In this document: positions 8,327 to 14,706 of the stretch, piece by piece | Layout: each line of letters opens with the position of its first letter | Position numbering within the stretch: the first letter of the stretch is position 1 | DNA from: Anaerolineae bacterium | GTDB lineage: Bacteria; Chloroflexota; Anaerolineae; Aggregatilineales; Aggregatilineaceae | Assembly (NCBI GenBank): GCA_016926875.1 | Contig: JAFGNU010000050.1 | Coordinates: 1 to 35,129 of the forward strand | DNA length: 35,129 nucleotides | Direction of reading: 5' to 3' | Translations under genes and position numbers: made by a program | Notes under the pieces: model-generated | Told to the model about the DNA's origin: nothing | Seen by the model: only the letters and a program-made list of their open reading frames with translations | Database searches by the model: none

Positions 8327-8359
8327 AAAAACGGCTGCGGAGGTGTGCCCACAGCCGTT
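8327..8359 (-). terminator. Attenuator: intrinsic terminator in the pump leader
   Basis: On the minus strand, AACGGCTGTGGG pairs with TCCGCAGCCGTT (12 bp including two G-U pairs, 6-base loop), followed by five Us. It lies between the leader ORF stop and the pump start, so full pump expression requires read-through. GGCACAC in the 5' arm and loop is exactly complementary to GTGTGCC in the last codons of the leader ORF (8408-8414), giving a competing antiterminator pairing. Confidence 0.75.
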
Positions 8360-8394
8360 ACGGTTGCGCATTTGTGCTTGTAGTAATTAGAGGG

Positions 8395-8490
8395 TTACTG
8401 TCGCTTAGGCACACTGGGTATAGGGGTACCAATGACACTTGCGCGCCATGCATTCAGGAGAACTTGATAGTAGAGACTAATTTCGTTCAT
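8395..8490 (-). CDS. Putative 31-aa leader peptide of the MFS pump
   Basis: ATG at 8490 to TAA at 8395; peptide begins MNEISLYYQVLLNAWRASV and ends VPKRQ. The predicted transcription start from the adjacent promoter falls at or one base from the A of the ATG, so this would be a leaderless ORF starting at the mRNA 5' end. The stop lies 35 bases before the attenuator stem. Known inducible macrolide, lincosamide and phenicol resistance genes use such short ORFs to sense ribosome stalling. The Tyr-Tyr, Arg or Pro codons could be stall sites but this cannot be decided from sequence. Being a leader peptide is inferred from arrangement, not from similarity. Confidence 0.55.
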   Translation of the reverse strand: MNEISLYYQVLLNAWRASVIGTPIPSVPKRQ

Positions 8491-8497
8491 AACACGT

Positions 8498-8526
8498 ATT
8501 GTAGCCGGGGCACACGGGTTAGGCAA
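8498..8526 (-). promoter_or_regulatory. Sigma70-type promoter of the pump leader
   Basis: Minus strand -35 TTGCCT (8521-8526), 17-base spacer, -10 TACAAT (8498-8503). The expected start point is 8490-8491, which coincides with the leader ORF ATG. It lies inside the block that interrupts the VOC gene, so the pump carries its own promoter. Confidence 0.75.
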
Positions 8527-8705
8527 GGGCAACTGTAGGGGTGTATATCCAAACCCGTCCGGTGATTTAACGGTTATTTGAGAAGGAGTGTCTCCGGTTT
8601 CGACGCCATTGGTTTAAACCAGGCGGCTATGAAAAAATTGGGCAAGCTCACCAGGGTGAGAGTCCCTCATAGGCATCAAGTTAAAGACGAGCGCGAGCCA
8701 GAAGC

Positions 8706-8832
8706 TGAAAAGTGACAGGCTGCGTTCGTCGGTGTGCTCGAACGTCCAGTCGAACAGGTCGCCGTAAAACGCGGCAGCAGCCCGGCGATCATGGGCGGGA
8801 ATTTCGAAATGAACCAGCTTTCGTTTTGCCAT
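8706..8832 (-). pseudogene. 5' part of an interrupted VOC (glyoxalase-fold) gene
   Basis: ATG at 8832 with AAGGAG 8 bases upstream. The first ~36 residues (KLVHFEIPAHDRRAAAAFYG, then DLFDWTFEHTDE) are the standard N-terminal beta-alpha unit of a small VOC/glyoxalase protein. After residue ~36-43 the sequence loses similarity and the frame stops at 8614. The C-terminal half of the same type of protein is at 6501-6698 on the same strand. Intact ribosome site and start imply it was an active gene until disrupted recently. It diverges from the VOC gene at 8939. Confidence 0.75.
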
Positions 8833-8867
8833 GCAATTCTCTCCTTGTGTGGTGAAAAAACAGGATG

Positions 8868-8896
8868 TTGCAGACGGTTCGAACCTGGTATATATT
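8868..8896 (+). promoter_or_regulatory. Sigma70-type promoter for the VOC gene
   Basis: -35 TTGCAG (8868-8873), 17-base spacer, -10 TATATT (8891-8896). The start point would be near 8903, inside the palindrome at 8898-8913, and 30-40 bases before the GTG start at 8939. Confidence 0.6.
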
Positions 8897-8913
8897 ATAG
8901 AACCCATGTTCTA
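8876..8913. promoter_or_regulatory. Two GTTC/GAAC palindromes in the divergent VOC promoter
   Basis: GGTTCGAACC (8876-8885) lies between -35 and -10, and TAGAAC-CCAT-GTTCTA (8898-8913) covers the expected start point. Both use the same GAAC/GTTC half-sites, a layout typical of a repressor operator. No regulator gene is adjacent. Confidence 0.45.
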
Positions 8914-8938
8914 ATCTGTCAAACAAGGAGAAACAGCC

Positions 8939-9355
8939 GTGAAACCTCGAATCGACCTGATCACCATCGTGACGGACGACATGCAGGCGATGCTGCACTT
9001 TTACCGGGACGTGCTTGGTTTCCCGGTGCAGGGCGAGATAGACGAAAGCAGCCTGATGTACGTGGAATTCGAAAGTGAAGGCGTGCGGTTTGCAATCTGC
9101 CGCCGTTCGATCTTGCGGAACTGCACGCAGCACGCATCCTATGATGACGCGCCGCGCGGGCACGCGTTTGAACTGGCGTTCCCGTGCGAATCGCCTGACG
9201 CGGTGGATGCTGCCTATGCGGACGCCGTGCGCAAAGGCGCGGCTCCCATCCGGCCCCCGTCGGACATGCCCTGGGGCCAGCGGGCCGCGTTTTTTGCCGA
9301 TCCGGACGGCCACATCCACGAGTTTTTCGCGCCGCTGCCGCCGCAGGAGACGTGA
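8939..9355 (+). CDS. VOC-family (glyoxalase/bleomycin resistance-fold) protein
   Basis: A 138-residue protein with the paired beta-alpha-beta-beta-beta units of the VOC superfamily: IDLITIVTDDMQAMLHFYRD, LGFPVQGE, SLMYVEFESEGVRFAI, then HAFELAFPCESPDAVDAAY and the closing AAFFADPDGHIHEFF. A metal ligand Glu/His set (E near the C-terminus, H in GHIHEFF) is plausible but the enzyme activity is not predictable. The start is GTG at 8939, with AAGGAG 8 bases upstream. It is divergent from the broken VOC gene. Roles in the family include aldehyde detoxification, dioxygenation and antibiotic binding. Confidence 0.88.
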   Translation: MKPRIDLITIVTDDMQAMLHFYRDVLGFPVQGEIDESSLMYVEFESEGVRFAICRRSILRNCTQHASYDDAPRGHAFELAFPCESPDAVDAAYADAVRKGAAPIRPPSDMPWGQRAAFFADPDGHIHEFFAPLPPQET

Positions 9356-9387
9356 TTCAACCGGCTAATTGCTGGGGTGGCTGCACG

Positions 9388-10332
9388 CTACCAGCGCAGT
9401 ACGCCCTCGATCAGCGGCACGACTTCGCCGCCAACACGCACCATCGCCACATCGTCCGGCGTGCCGTCCACCTCGATGCTGATCCGGCTGGGGCGCCCTA
9501 TCTCGATCCCCTGTTCCGCCAGCAGGTGAGTGGTGGGCGGTGTGGCCGTTACAATGCGGTTTTTGACCAGGTACGCGCCTAACCCGCCGCTGGCCGAGCC
9601 GGTAGCCGGGTCCTCGCCAATACCCAGACCCGGCGCAAACATCCGGGTGTGCACATCCACACCGGGATCAACCGTCTCGCGTGTGAGCACCATCAGGCAG
9701 TCATGGCAGCGGTCGACCGGATCGAGTTCGGCGCAGATGGCCGACATAACGGCGGTATCCTGCTGCTTGGGTGTGATAGCGCCGACCTCGCGCAGCGAGC
9801 GCGCCGGGATGAACAACTGCCGGATGCCGGACGATACCACCTGGACCGGCCAGCCGGTGTCGAGGATGGCTTCGGCGGGCAGTCCCAGCCCGTGGGCCAG
9901 CCGCGCGGTCTGCTCTGGGCTGGCGGTGGCGTAAAATTCGGGGCGCTGGTGATCCATCACAACGCGCGTCACGTGCCCGCCCTCGACGTGCAGCGCCGCC
10001 GCCCGTAGGCCCACGCCTAGCTGAAAGCGCACCGTTGTAACTGGCTCGACCAGTTCCACGCGCCCCAGGTGGGCCAACGTCCAGTGGGTGCCGACCACCG
10101 GGTGCCCGGCAAACGGCATTTCGGCCTCCGGCGTGAAGATGCGCACCTTGAAATCTGCGCCGGGATCGTCGGGTGGGAAGACGAATGTCGTTTCGGACAG
10201 GTTCATTTCCAGGGCGATACGCTGCATCTGCTCCGTGTCCAGACCGGACGCATCCGGGAAGACGGCCAGCGGGTTCCCGCCAAACGCCTGGTTGGTGAAA
10301 ACGTCTACCTGGTAAAAGTTGTAGCTGGGCAT
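9388..10332 (-). CDS. PhzF-family isomerase/epimerase-like protein
   Basis: A 314-residue protein of typical PhzF length. Hallmarks: N-terminal YQVDVFTNQAFGGNPLAVF, the catalytic Glu region LEMNLSETTFVFPP (Glu47), FTPEAEMPFAGHPVVGTHW, and the C-terminal GEDPATGSASGGLGAYL. PhzF isomerises dihydro-hydroxyanthranilate in phenazine synthesis, but most homologues are outside phenazine operons and have unknown substrates; no other phenazine genes are here. Convergent with the VOC gene at 8939-9355. A terminator between it and the next upstream gene implies its own transcription unit. Confidence 0.92.
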   Translation of the reverse strand: MPSYNFYQVDVFTNQAFGGNPLAVFPDASGLDTEQMQRIALEMNLSETTFVFPPDDPGADFKVRIFTPEAEMPFAGHPVVGTHWTLAHLGRVELVEPVTTVRFQLGVGLRAAALHVEGGHVTRVVMDHQRPEFYATASPEQTARLAHGLGLPAEAILDTGWPVQVVSSGIRQLFIPARSLREVGAITPKQQDTAVMSAICAELDPVDRCHDCLMVLTRETVDPGVDVHTRMFAPGLGIGEDPATGSASGGLGAYLVKNRIVTATPPTTHLLAEQGIEIGRPSRISIEVDGTPDDVAMVRVGGEVVPLIEGVLRW

Positions 10333-10365
10333 AACACACCTGTTGCTTTGATGTCACATGCCGGT

Positions 10366-10408
10366 AAAAAAGAGCAAACCCGCACCAGAGGTACAGTGCG
10401 GGTTGCTC
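10366..10408 (-). terminator. Intrinsic terminator of the 64-aa protein gene
   Basis: Minus strand: GAGCAACCCGCAC pairs with GTGCGGGTTTGCTC (one bulged base, 10-base loop), followed by TTTTTT. It lies about 18 bases past the stop codon at 10426. Confidence 0.92.
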
Positions 10409-10425
10409 ATGCAGAATAATAAATC

Positions 10426-10620
10426 TTAGCCTCTCGGCAGGTTCATACTTTCCCAGTCGCTCTTGCTGACGAACTTGGTCAGTGTGCGCCCGTCGGCAGT
10501 CTTGCCGCGCAGGCCATAGCGAACCTGACCCTTCTTGGTTGTGAAGGTAGTCTTGACGACGTCGGACTCTGGGACCGACACCTTTTTACGGATTTTTACA
10601 TCATAGAATTCGATTGGCAC
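10426..10620 (-). CDS. Small conserved basic protein of unknown function
   Basis: A 64-residue protein from a GTG at 10620 with AAGGAG 8 bases upstream. It is rich in Lys/Thr/Ser (FYDVKIRKKVSVPESDVVKT, then RYGLRGKTADGRTLTKFVS) with alternating hydrophobic positions that suggest a small beta-sheet fold. Strong ribosome site and a strong private terminator indicate a real, well expressed gene. No domain recognised; a nucleic-acid-binding role would fit the charge but is a guess. Confidence 0.75.
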   Translation of the reverse strand: MPIEFYDVKIRKKVSVPESDVVKTTFTTKKGQVRYGLRGKTADGRTLTKFVSKSDWESMNLPRG

Positions 10621-10755
10621 TTTACCAACTCCTTGCTAATGACTAACGCATACAATCTGGTAAGCTGATAACGCATCTTACGCTAGATTATTGTATCACG
10701 ATTAGCCGAGAACTGCACAACCTTTACCCGAAGAACTCCGCCTGACACCGGTTGG

Positions 10756-11610
10756 CTATTCCGGCGTGACCTCCGGTGTGAACTCGGCGGTTGATTCGGG
10801 GGCCTCGGCGGTCTTGGTTTCTTCAGGCGTTTCCGCGCCTTCTGTTGCTGTTGGGCGAGGCGCGTCGCTGGTATGCGCGAACGATGCGGTGGCCGTCTCC
10901 GGGTTGGGTGTCTCGGATGGCGGCGGCGTCTCGGTGGGCGGCAGCCCGGTGAACGTCGCGGTTGGTGGCGCGAGCGTCGGTGTATTGGTGCTGGTTGGGC
11001 GCGGCGTCCAGGTGGGTGGAATCGTCCGGGTAGGCAGCGGTGTTTCGCTGGGCCGGGGCGTCCAGGTAGGCGGCAGCGTGACCGGTGTCGGTGATGGGCC
11101 GGGGGTATTGCTCGGCCAGGGCGTATTACTGGGCGTATAGGTGAAGCGCGGCGTCGGTGTATACGCCAGGGTTGGCGGTGGCAGCGGCGTCGGCGTAGTT
11201 TTCTTTTCGTCTGAAGTGTTGCGCAGGTTGATTACAAGCAGGATCACGACCAGCGCCACCAATGCAACGGCTATCAGGATAATGAAGTTGCCCGGCGTGA
11301 TCGGCGGTCTTGGAATCCGGGACGCAGGCTCAGCGGGCGGTTCCTCGGACGGCGTGTAGGGCTGACCGGTGAGCTGTTCGTATGCTTGCTGGGCGGTGGG
11401 GTTGTCTGGATTCAAGGCCAGCGCCCGTTCAAGGTAGTCGATGCGTTCGTCCCGGCTGCGCGAGACGGTCGCCAGCCACAGCCAGGCCATTGCCTGGTTT
11501 GGATCGGCTTCCACGACTTTGTATAACAGGGCGCGGGCCTCGGTCTGGCGGCCCGCTTGGGCCAGGGCGATGGCTTGCTGAAGTTGGTCGTTCAGGTCAG
11601 AAGCAGACAT
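10756..11610 (-). CDS. TPR protein with membrane anchor and Thr/Pro-rich extracellular tail
   Basis: A 284-residue protein in three parts. Residues ~5-85 are TPR-like helices (LQQAIALAQAGRQTEARALL, PNQAMAWLWLATVSRSRDER, LERALALNPDNPTAQQAYEQL). Residues ~107-130 form one membrane helix (IILIAVALVALVVILLVINL). The remainder is low complexity Thr/Pro/Ser (repeated TPRPSxT/TPTP units), ending in Glu/Thr. The N-terminal TPR part would be cytoplasmic and the Thr/Pro tail outside, probably spanning cell-wall material or glycosylated. This architecture recurs in Chloroflexota. Function unknown. Confidence 0.8.
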   Translation of the reverse strand: MSASDLNDQLQQAIALAQAGRQTEARALLYKVVEADPNQAMAWLWLATVSRSRDERIDYLERALALNPDNPTAQQAYEQLTGQPYTPSEEPPAEPASRIPRPPITPGNFIILIAVALVALVVILLVINLRNTSDEKKTTPTPLPPPTLAYTPTPRFTYTPSNTPWPSNTPGPSPTPVTLPPTWTPRPSETPLPTRTIPPTWTPRPTSTNTPTLAPPTATFTGLPPTETPPPSETPNPETATASFAHTSDAPRPTATEGAETPEETKTAEAPESTAEFTPEVTPE

Positions 11611-11683
11611 AACGCATTATCCCCACGGAATGACTATCGCACACGCTCATTGTACACCGACTGGCGAAAAACGAAAGTTACTC

Positions 11684-11733
11684 GTAGGAGCAAAGCTTGC
11701 TCTGCCCTGGGCAACTCACCGGGCGCCCCTGTA
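11684..11733. repeat. Decayed copy of the GTAGGGGC three-way-junction repeat
   Basis: Starts GTAGGAGCAA and ends GGGCGCCCCTGTA, keeping the central GGGCxACTCACCG block of the intact copy at 24477-24525. Located in the gap between two minus-strand genes. Confidence 0.55.
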
Positions 11734-11743
11734 AAAACCGGCG

Positions 11744-12772
11744 CTACAACTCCGCGAAACTGCGCGCGATGTCGGTGGCCGTGATACGCTCGGTGCGGAA
11801 CAACGCCGTATTCAGCCGCGCGACGACCGATTGGCCCGGCTCAAAGCGGCGCACGGCAATCGCGACCGTTTCGCGCACGGTGACGTAGTACAGGGCGATA
11901 GTGGCCCCGTCGTCCTGCTTCCATTCCTGCGAGATGATTTGCAGGGCGGGGGTGATGGCATGCAGCATCCCGCCGATGGCGCGGCGCCACAGCAGCGGCG
12001 GTAGCCACAGCCTGACGTCACCCAGCATAAAGATGTGCGTCAGGTTCCCGAATGTGTCCAGCGGTCCGTAGATATGGTGCGGCGGCGCGTTGACAGCCTG
12101 GATAAGCGCGGCGCGCAGCCTGGACACATCGGTGATGATATTGTTTTCGGCGGCGGTTCGCTGGATATCACACGGGCCGTTGAGGATCGTCGCCCCGCCA
12201 AGCAGGGCTGGCAGGTCAAGCATCCGTTGGCTGATGTCTGTCATGCTGACCACGATCAGCGGGATGCTTTCGTGGGCGAAATACGTGATAGCATCCTCGC
12301 CTGGCTGGCGCACGGCGATCACAGCCCGCAGCCTGCCATCCATATCCAGCAGCGCCACGTCCGATGCAACTCCGCCCTGCACGTAATCCGGCTGCACCTG
12401 GACCACGCCGTCCAGCAGGTCAGCAACGTGCGTTTGCTGGCAGAGGGGGCAGCGCCAAGTGATCATGACTGATTGGTGGGCCTGTTGACTTTGCTGGAGC
12501 TTGAGCGTCAGCCAGCGGCTTGCCGCCGCGCGGGTGACGTTTTCCGGCGTACAGCGCTTGAGTTCATCGTGGGCGAAGTGGTGCTGCTTGATGTCACCCA
12601 GCCGCGCAACCATCCGGCCCCCGCACAGCGGACAGAAATAAAGCTGTCCACGCTCTGCTTCACTGATATGCACCGGCATTCGTGCCGCATCAAAAGCCCA
12701 TTCGTACTGTGGGTAGTGGATCATGGCCGCCGGTTGCCTCCGCCGTCGTGGATGTCTCCGTCTGTAACCCAT
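11744..12772 (-). CDS. CoiA-like competence-family protein
   Basis: A 342-residue protein. The N-terminus has the CoiA hallmark: a Cys pair (FCPLCGGRMVARLGDIKQ) followed by HHFAHDE. A second Cys pair follows (WRCPLCQQ). The central strand-turn-strand SDVALLDMDGRLRAVIAV is placed like the nuclease core of CoiA, where D...E-x-K/Q is expected, but the Glu position reads Ala (AVIAV), so nuclease activity is doubtful. CoiA acts in recombination after DNA uptake; no other competence genes are near. The ATG at 12772 is chosen because AAGGAGG lies about 6 bases upstream; the Arg-rich start (MGYRRRHPRRRR) is therefore probably real. Confidence 0.7.
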   Translation of the reverse strand: MGYRRRHPRRRRQPAAMIHYPQYEWAFDAARMPVHISEAERGQLYFCPLCGGRMVARLGDIKQHHFAHDELKRCTPENVTRAAASRWLTLKLQQSQQAHQSVMITWRCPLCQQTHVADLLDGVVQVQPDYVQGGVASDVALLDMDGRLRAVIAVRQPGEDAITYFAHESIPLIVVSMTDISQRMLDLPALLGGATILNGPCDIQRTAAENNIITDVSRLRAALIQAVNAPPHHIYGPLDTFGNLTHIFMLGDVRLWLPPLLWRRAIGGMLHAITPALQIISQEWKQDDGATIALYYVTVRETVAIAVRRFEPGQSVVARLNTALFRTERITATDIARSFAEL

Positions 12773-12977
12773 TATCCCCTCCTTCCCAATTTTGCGCCTG
12801 ACAATCCCTTCCCTTACCTCATTTTAACGGTTTTCATGCCCGGAATCTGCCCTACTTTTTGGGGATATGAGGGAAGCCGATCATAAAAAACGGGTAAAAA
12901 CGCGCTCCCGGTCATGCGACGGGCGGCAGCGGTCACGCTTTGGTCACGCCGGAAACAGACAATGAACATACAGTCGT

Positions 12978-13007
12978 TTGTGCTTCGGGTTCTGGCAAAA
13001 CTATAAT
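12978..13007 (+). promoter_or_regulatory. Promoter for the PPC-protein pair
   Basis: -35 TTGTGC (12978-12983), 18-base spacer, -10 TATAAT (13002-13007), about 75 bases before the ATG at 13084. The gap 12773-13083 otherwise shows no gene; an upstream in-frame extension from 12940 contains the promoter and is rejected. Confidence 0.6.
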
Positions 13008-13083
13008 CCGGATTGAAACAGACACATTGATCCGGCAATTCCCGCTCAGTCGAGTTGTGAATGCAGTTTGGAGGAGAAGCGAA

Positions 13084-14661
13084 ATGCTATCACGTCGATT
13101 TTCACATACTGTCGCGCTGGCGCTGATCGTGGCGCTGTTGATCGCGCTGCTGCCCGTACTGCCGGGGGCCGAGGCCGCCGGTGGAGTGATCAATTACGGG
13201 CAGGCCGTGACCGGCCAGATCACACCGGCAGACTACTTTCAATTGTGGCAGTTCACCGGCCACCGGGGCGACCGTGTCCGTATCAGCATGAGCAGTGCCG
13301 ACGGGCTGGACAGCTACCTGGGCCTGGTCGAGGAAGCAACCAGCACCGTGCTGATCGAAGATGACGACAGCGGCGGCGGCTCCGATGCGCTGATCGAGAC
13401 AACGCTGCCCTCGGATGGCACGTTCGTCATCGCAGCTACGCGCTATGACTTTGAGAACGGCACCAGTCAGGGCACCTACCAGCTTGAACTGGCGGGCGGC
13501 CCCGGCCCTCAGAATCCGAACGAGAACGTCGCGCCGGACCCGTCCAACGTCGAACCGCAGGAAATGCGCTACGGCGTGTACTACATGGGCGATATGCAGT
13601 TGGGCGAGCCGATCAATGGCTCAATTCTAAGCTCCTCGTTTGCGCACCTCTACACGATCAATTTGCAGGCAGGGACCGACCTGGCGATTGTGATGATGGC
13701 CGACGCGAGTATGCTGGACTCCTACCTGATCTTCGCCGACGCGGACGGCAACGTACTGGCCGAAGATGATGACGGCTTTGCTGACGAAACCGGCCTGGGT
13801 GACGCTTTGATCCGCCTGACCGTACCCCAAAGCGGGCAGTACTACATCGTGGCGACCCGGCCCGGCATCGATGCCGGTAAGTCAACAGGCTTTTATATGC
13901 TGCTGGCAGGCGTCCCCGAAGAGGAAGACCAGCCCGACCAGGACCAGGATGGCGGTGATGACGGCCTGCCACCCGGCATGGAATTTATGGGCAACATCGC
14001 GTTTGGCGGCAGCGCATCCGGCGCGATCACCAACGAGACGTTTGTGCATATGTACCGCTTCGAAGGCCAGGCAGGCCAGACAATCACCGCTACCATGCGC
14101 AGCACAGATGCCCTGGACTGCTACCTGGCTATCCTGGACAGCAATGCCGAGGTGCTGATCGAAGATGACGACAGCGGCGGCGGCACCGATGCCCAGATTA
14201 CGTTCCGGCTGCCGGAAACCGGCCCTTACCTGCTGGTGGTGACCCGCAACGGTATCGACAATGGCATGTCCACCGGCAGCTACACGCTGGAACTGATCGA
14301 CGGTATGCCGCCAGCGGATGATGACGCCGCGCAGCAGAGCACATCCGGGTTCAGCGGACTGCCGGGCCGGGCGGTTGTAACCGACAGCGGCACCGCGTTC
14401 CTGACCGGCTTTGGCGCTTCAAAAAACCCCGAAAAGGCGAGTGACCTGGAGCGCTACCTGGACCAGGGTGAAGCGCTGCCGGGCCGCAGCCAGATCAAAG
14501 ATGACGGCTACAGCTTCCAGCTCAACGGCAACGGCGCGAGCAAAAGCGCCGACAAGATGAGTCCACTTGAAGCATACCTGAACGGCGTGGCCCTGACCGA
14601 CCGCGCGGGCTTGGCGGCCCGGTCCTGGTGGGTGAATGATCTTCTCTGGGGCCTGAACTGA
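13084..14661 (+). CDS. Secreted protein with three PPC domains
   Basis: A 525-residue exported protein. Signal peptide 1-33 (MLSRRFSHTVALALIVALL ... GAEAAGG). Three bacterial pre-peptidase C-terminal (PPC) domains follow, each with a YFQLWQFTGHRGD/HLYTINLQAG-type entry, an Asp-rich turn (LIEDDDSGGG, LAEDDDG, LIEDDDSGGG) and a STGxYxLxL exit. Such domains are calcium-associated jelly-roll modules, usually attached to secreted peptidases; no catalytic domain is present here. The C-terminus has two copies of a short unit (GxGASKxxxKxSxLExYL). GGAGGAG precedes the ATG at 13084. It heads a two-gene operon with a paralogue 45 bases downstream. Likely surface adhesion or matrix role. Confidence 0.85.
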   Translation: MLSRRFSHTVALALIVALLIALLPVLPGAEAAGGVINYGQAVTGQITPADYFQLWQFTGHRGDRVRISMSSADGLDSYLGLVEEATSTVLIEDDDSGGGSDALIETTLPSDGTFVIAATRYDFENGTSQGTYQLELAGGPGPQNPNENVAPDPSNVEPQEMRYGVYYMGDMQLGEPINGSILSSSFAHLYTINLQAGTDLAIVMMADASMLDSYLIFADADGNVLAEDDDGFADETGLGDALIRLTVPQSGQYYIVATRPGIDAGKSTGFYMLLAGVPEEEDQPDQDQDGGDDGLPPGMEFMGNIAFGGSASGAITNETFVHMYRFEGQAGQTITATMRSTDALDCYLAILDSNAEVLIEDDDSGGGTDAQITFRLPETGPYLLVVTRNGIDNGMSTGSYTLELIDGMPPADDDAAQQSTSGFSGLPGRAVVTDSGTAFLTGFGASKNPEKASDLERYLDQGEALPGRSQIKDDGYSFQLNGNGASKSADKMSPLEAYLNGVALTDRAGLAARSWWVNDLLWGLN

Positions 14662-14706
14662 TACGCTGGCGGAACTTGTGATGAATGTGGGGAGGTTAAC
14701 AAGCAG

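Larger units (their letters stand above)
6699..8705. other. About 2.0-kb block inserted in the VOC gene, carrying an MFS pump
   Basis: The limits are inferred from where VOC-like coding stops on each side. The hexamer TGAAAA occurs at both edges (6693-6698 and 8706-8711) and could be a target duplication or recombination microhomology. Joining the pieces at the hexamer does not restore the frame, and some middle residues appear lost, so it is not a simple clean insertion. Inside are the leader promoter, leader ORF, attenuator and pump gene. No transposase or integrase is present. A partial inverted similarity (CTTTTTTTCATGATAGCC at 6774-6791; GGCTATGAAAAAATTG at 8625-8640) lies near the two ends. 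The mobile nature is a hypothesis. Confidence 0.5.

Noticed and set aside
6699..8705. Classical insertion sequence or transposon
   Set aside because: No transposase or integrase, no convincing terminal inverted repeats at the inferred edges, and only a 6-base shared hexamer.
10756..11200. Short tandem repeat array in the Thr/Pro region
   Set aside because: The repeats are codon-level low complexity of a coding tail (TPRPSxT units), not a CRISPR or satellite array.
12940..13083. N-terminal extension of the first PPC protein
   Set aside because: Contains the likely promoter; the ATG at 13084 has a strong ribosome site directly followed by a signal peptide.
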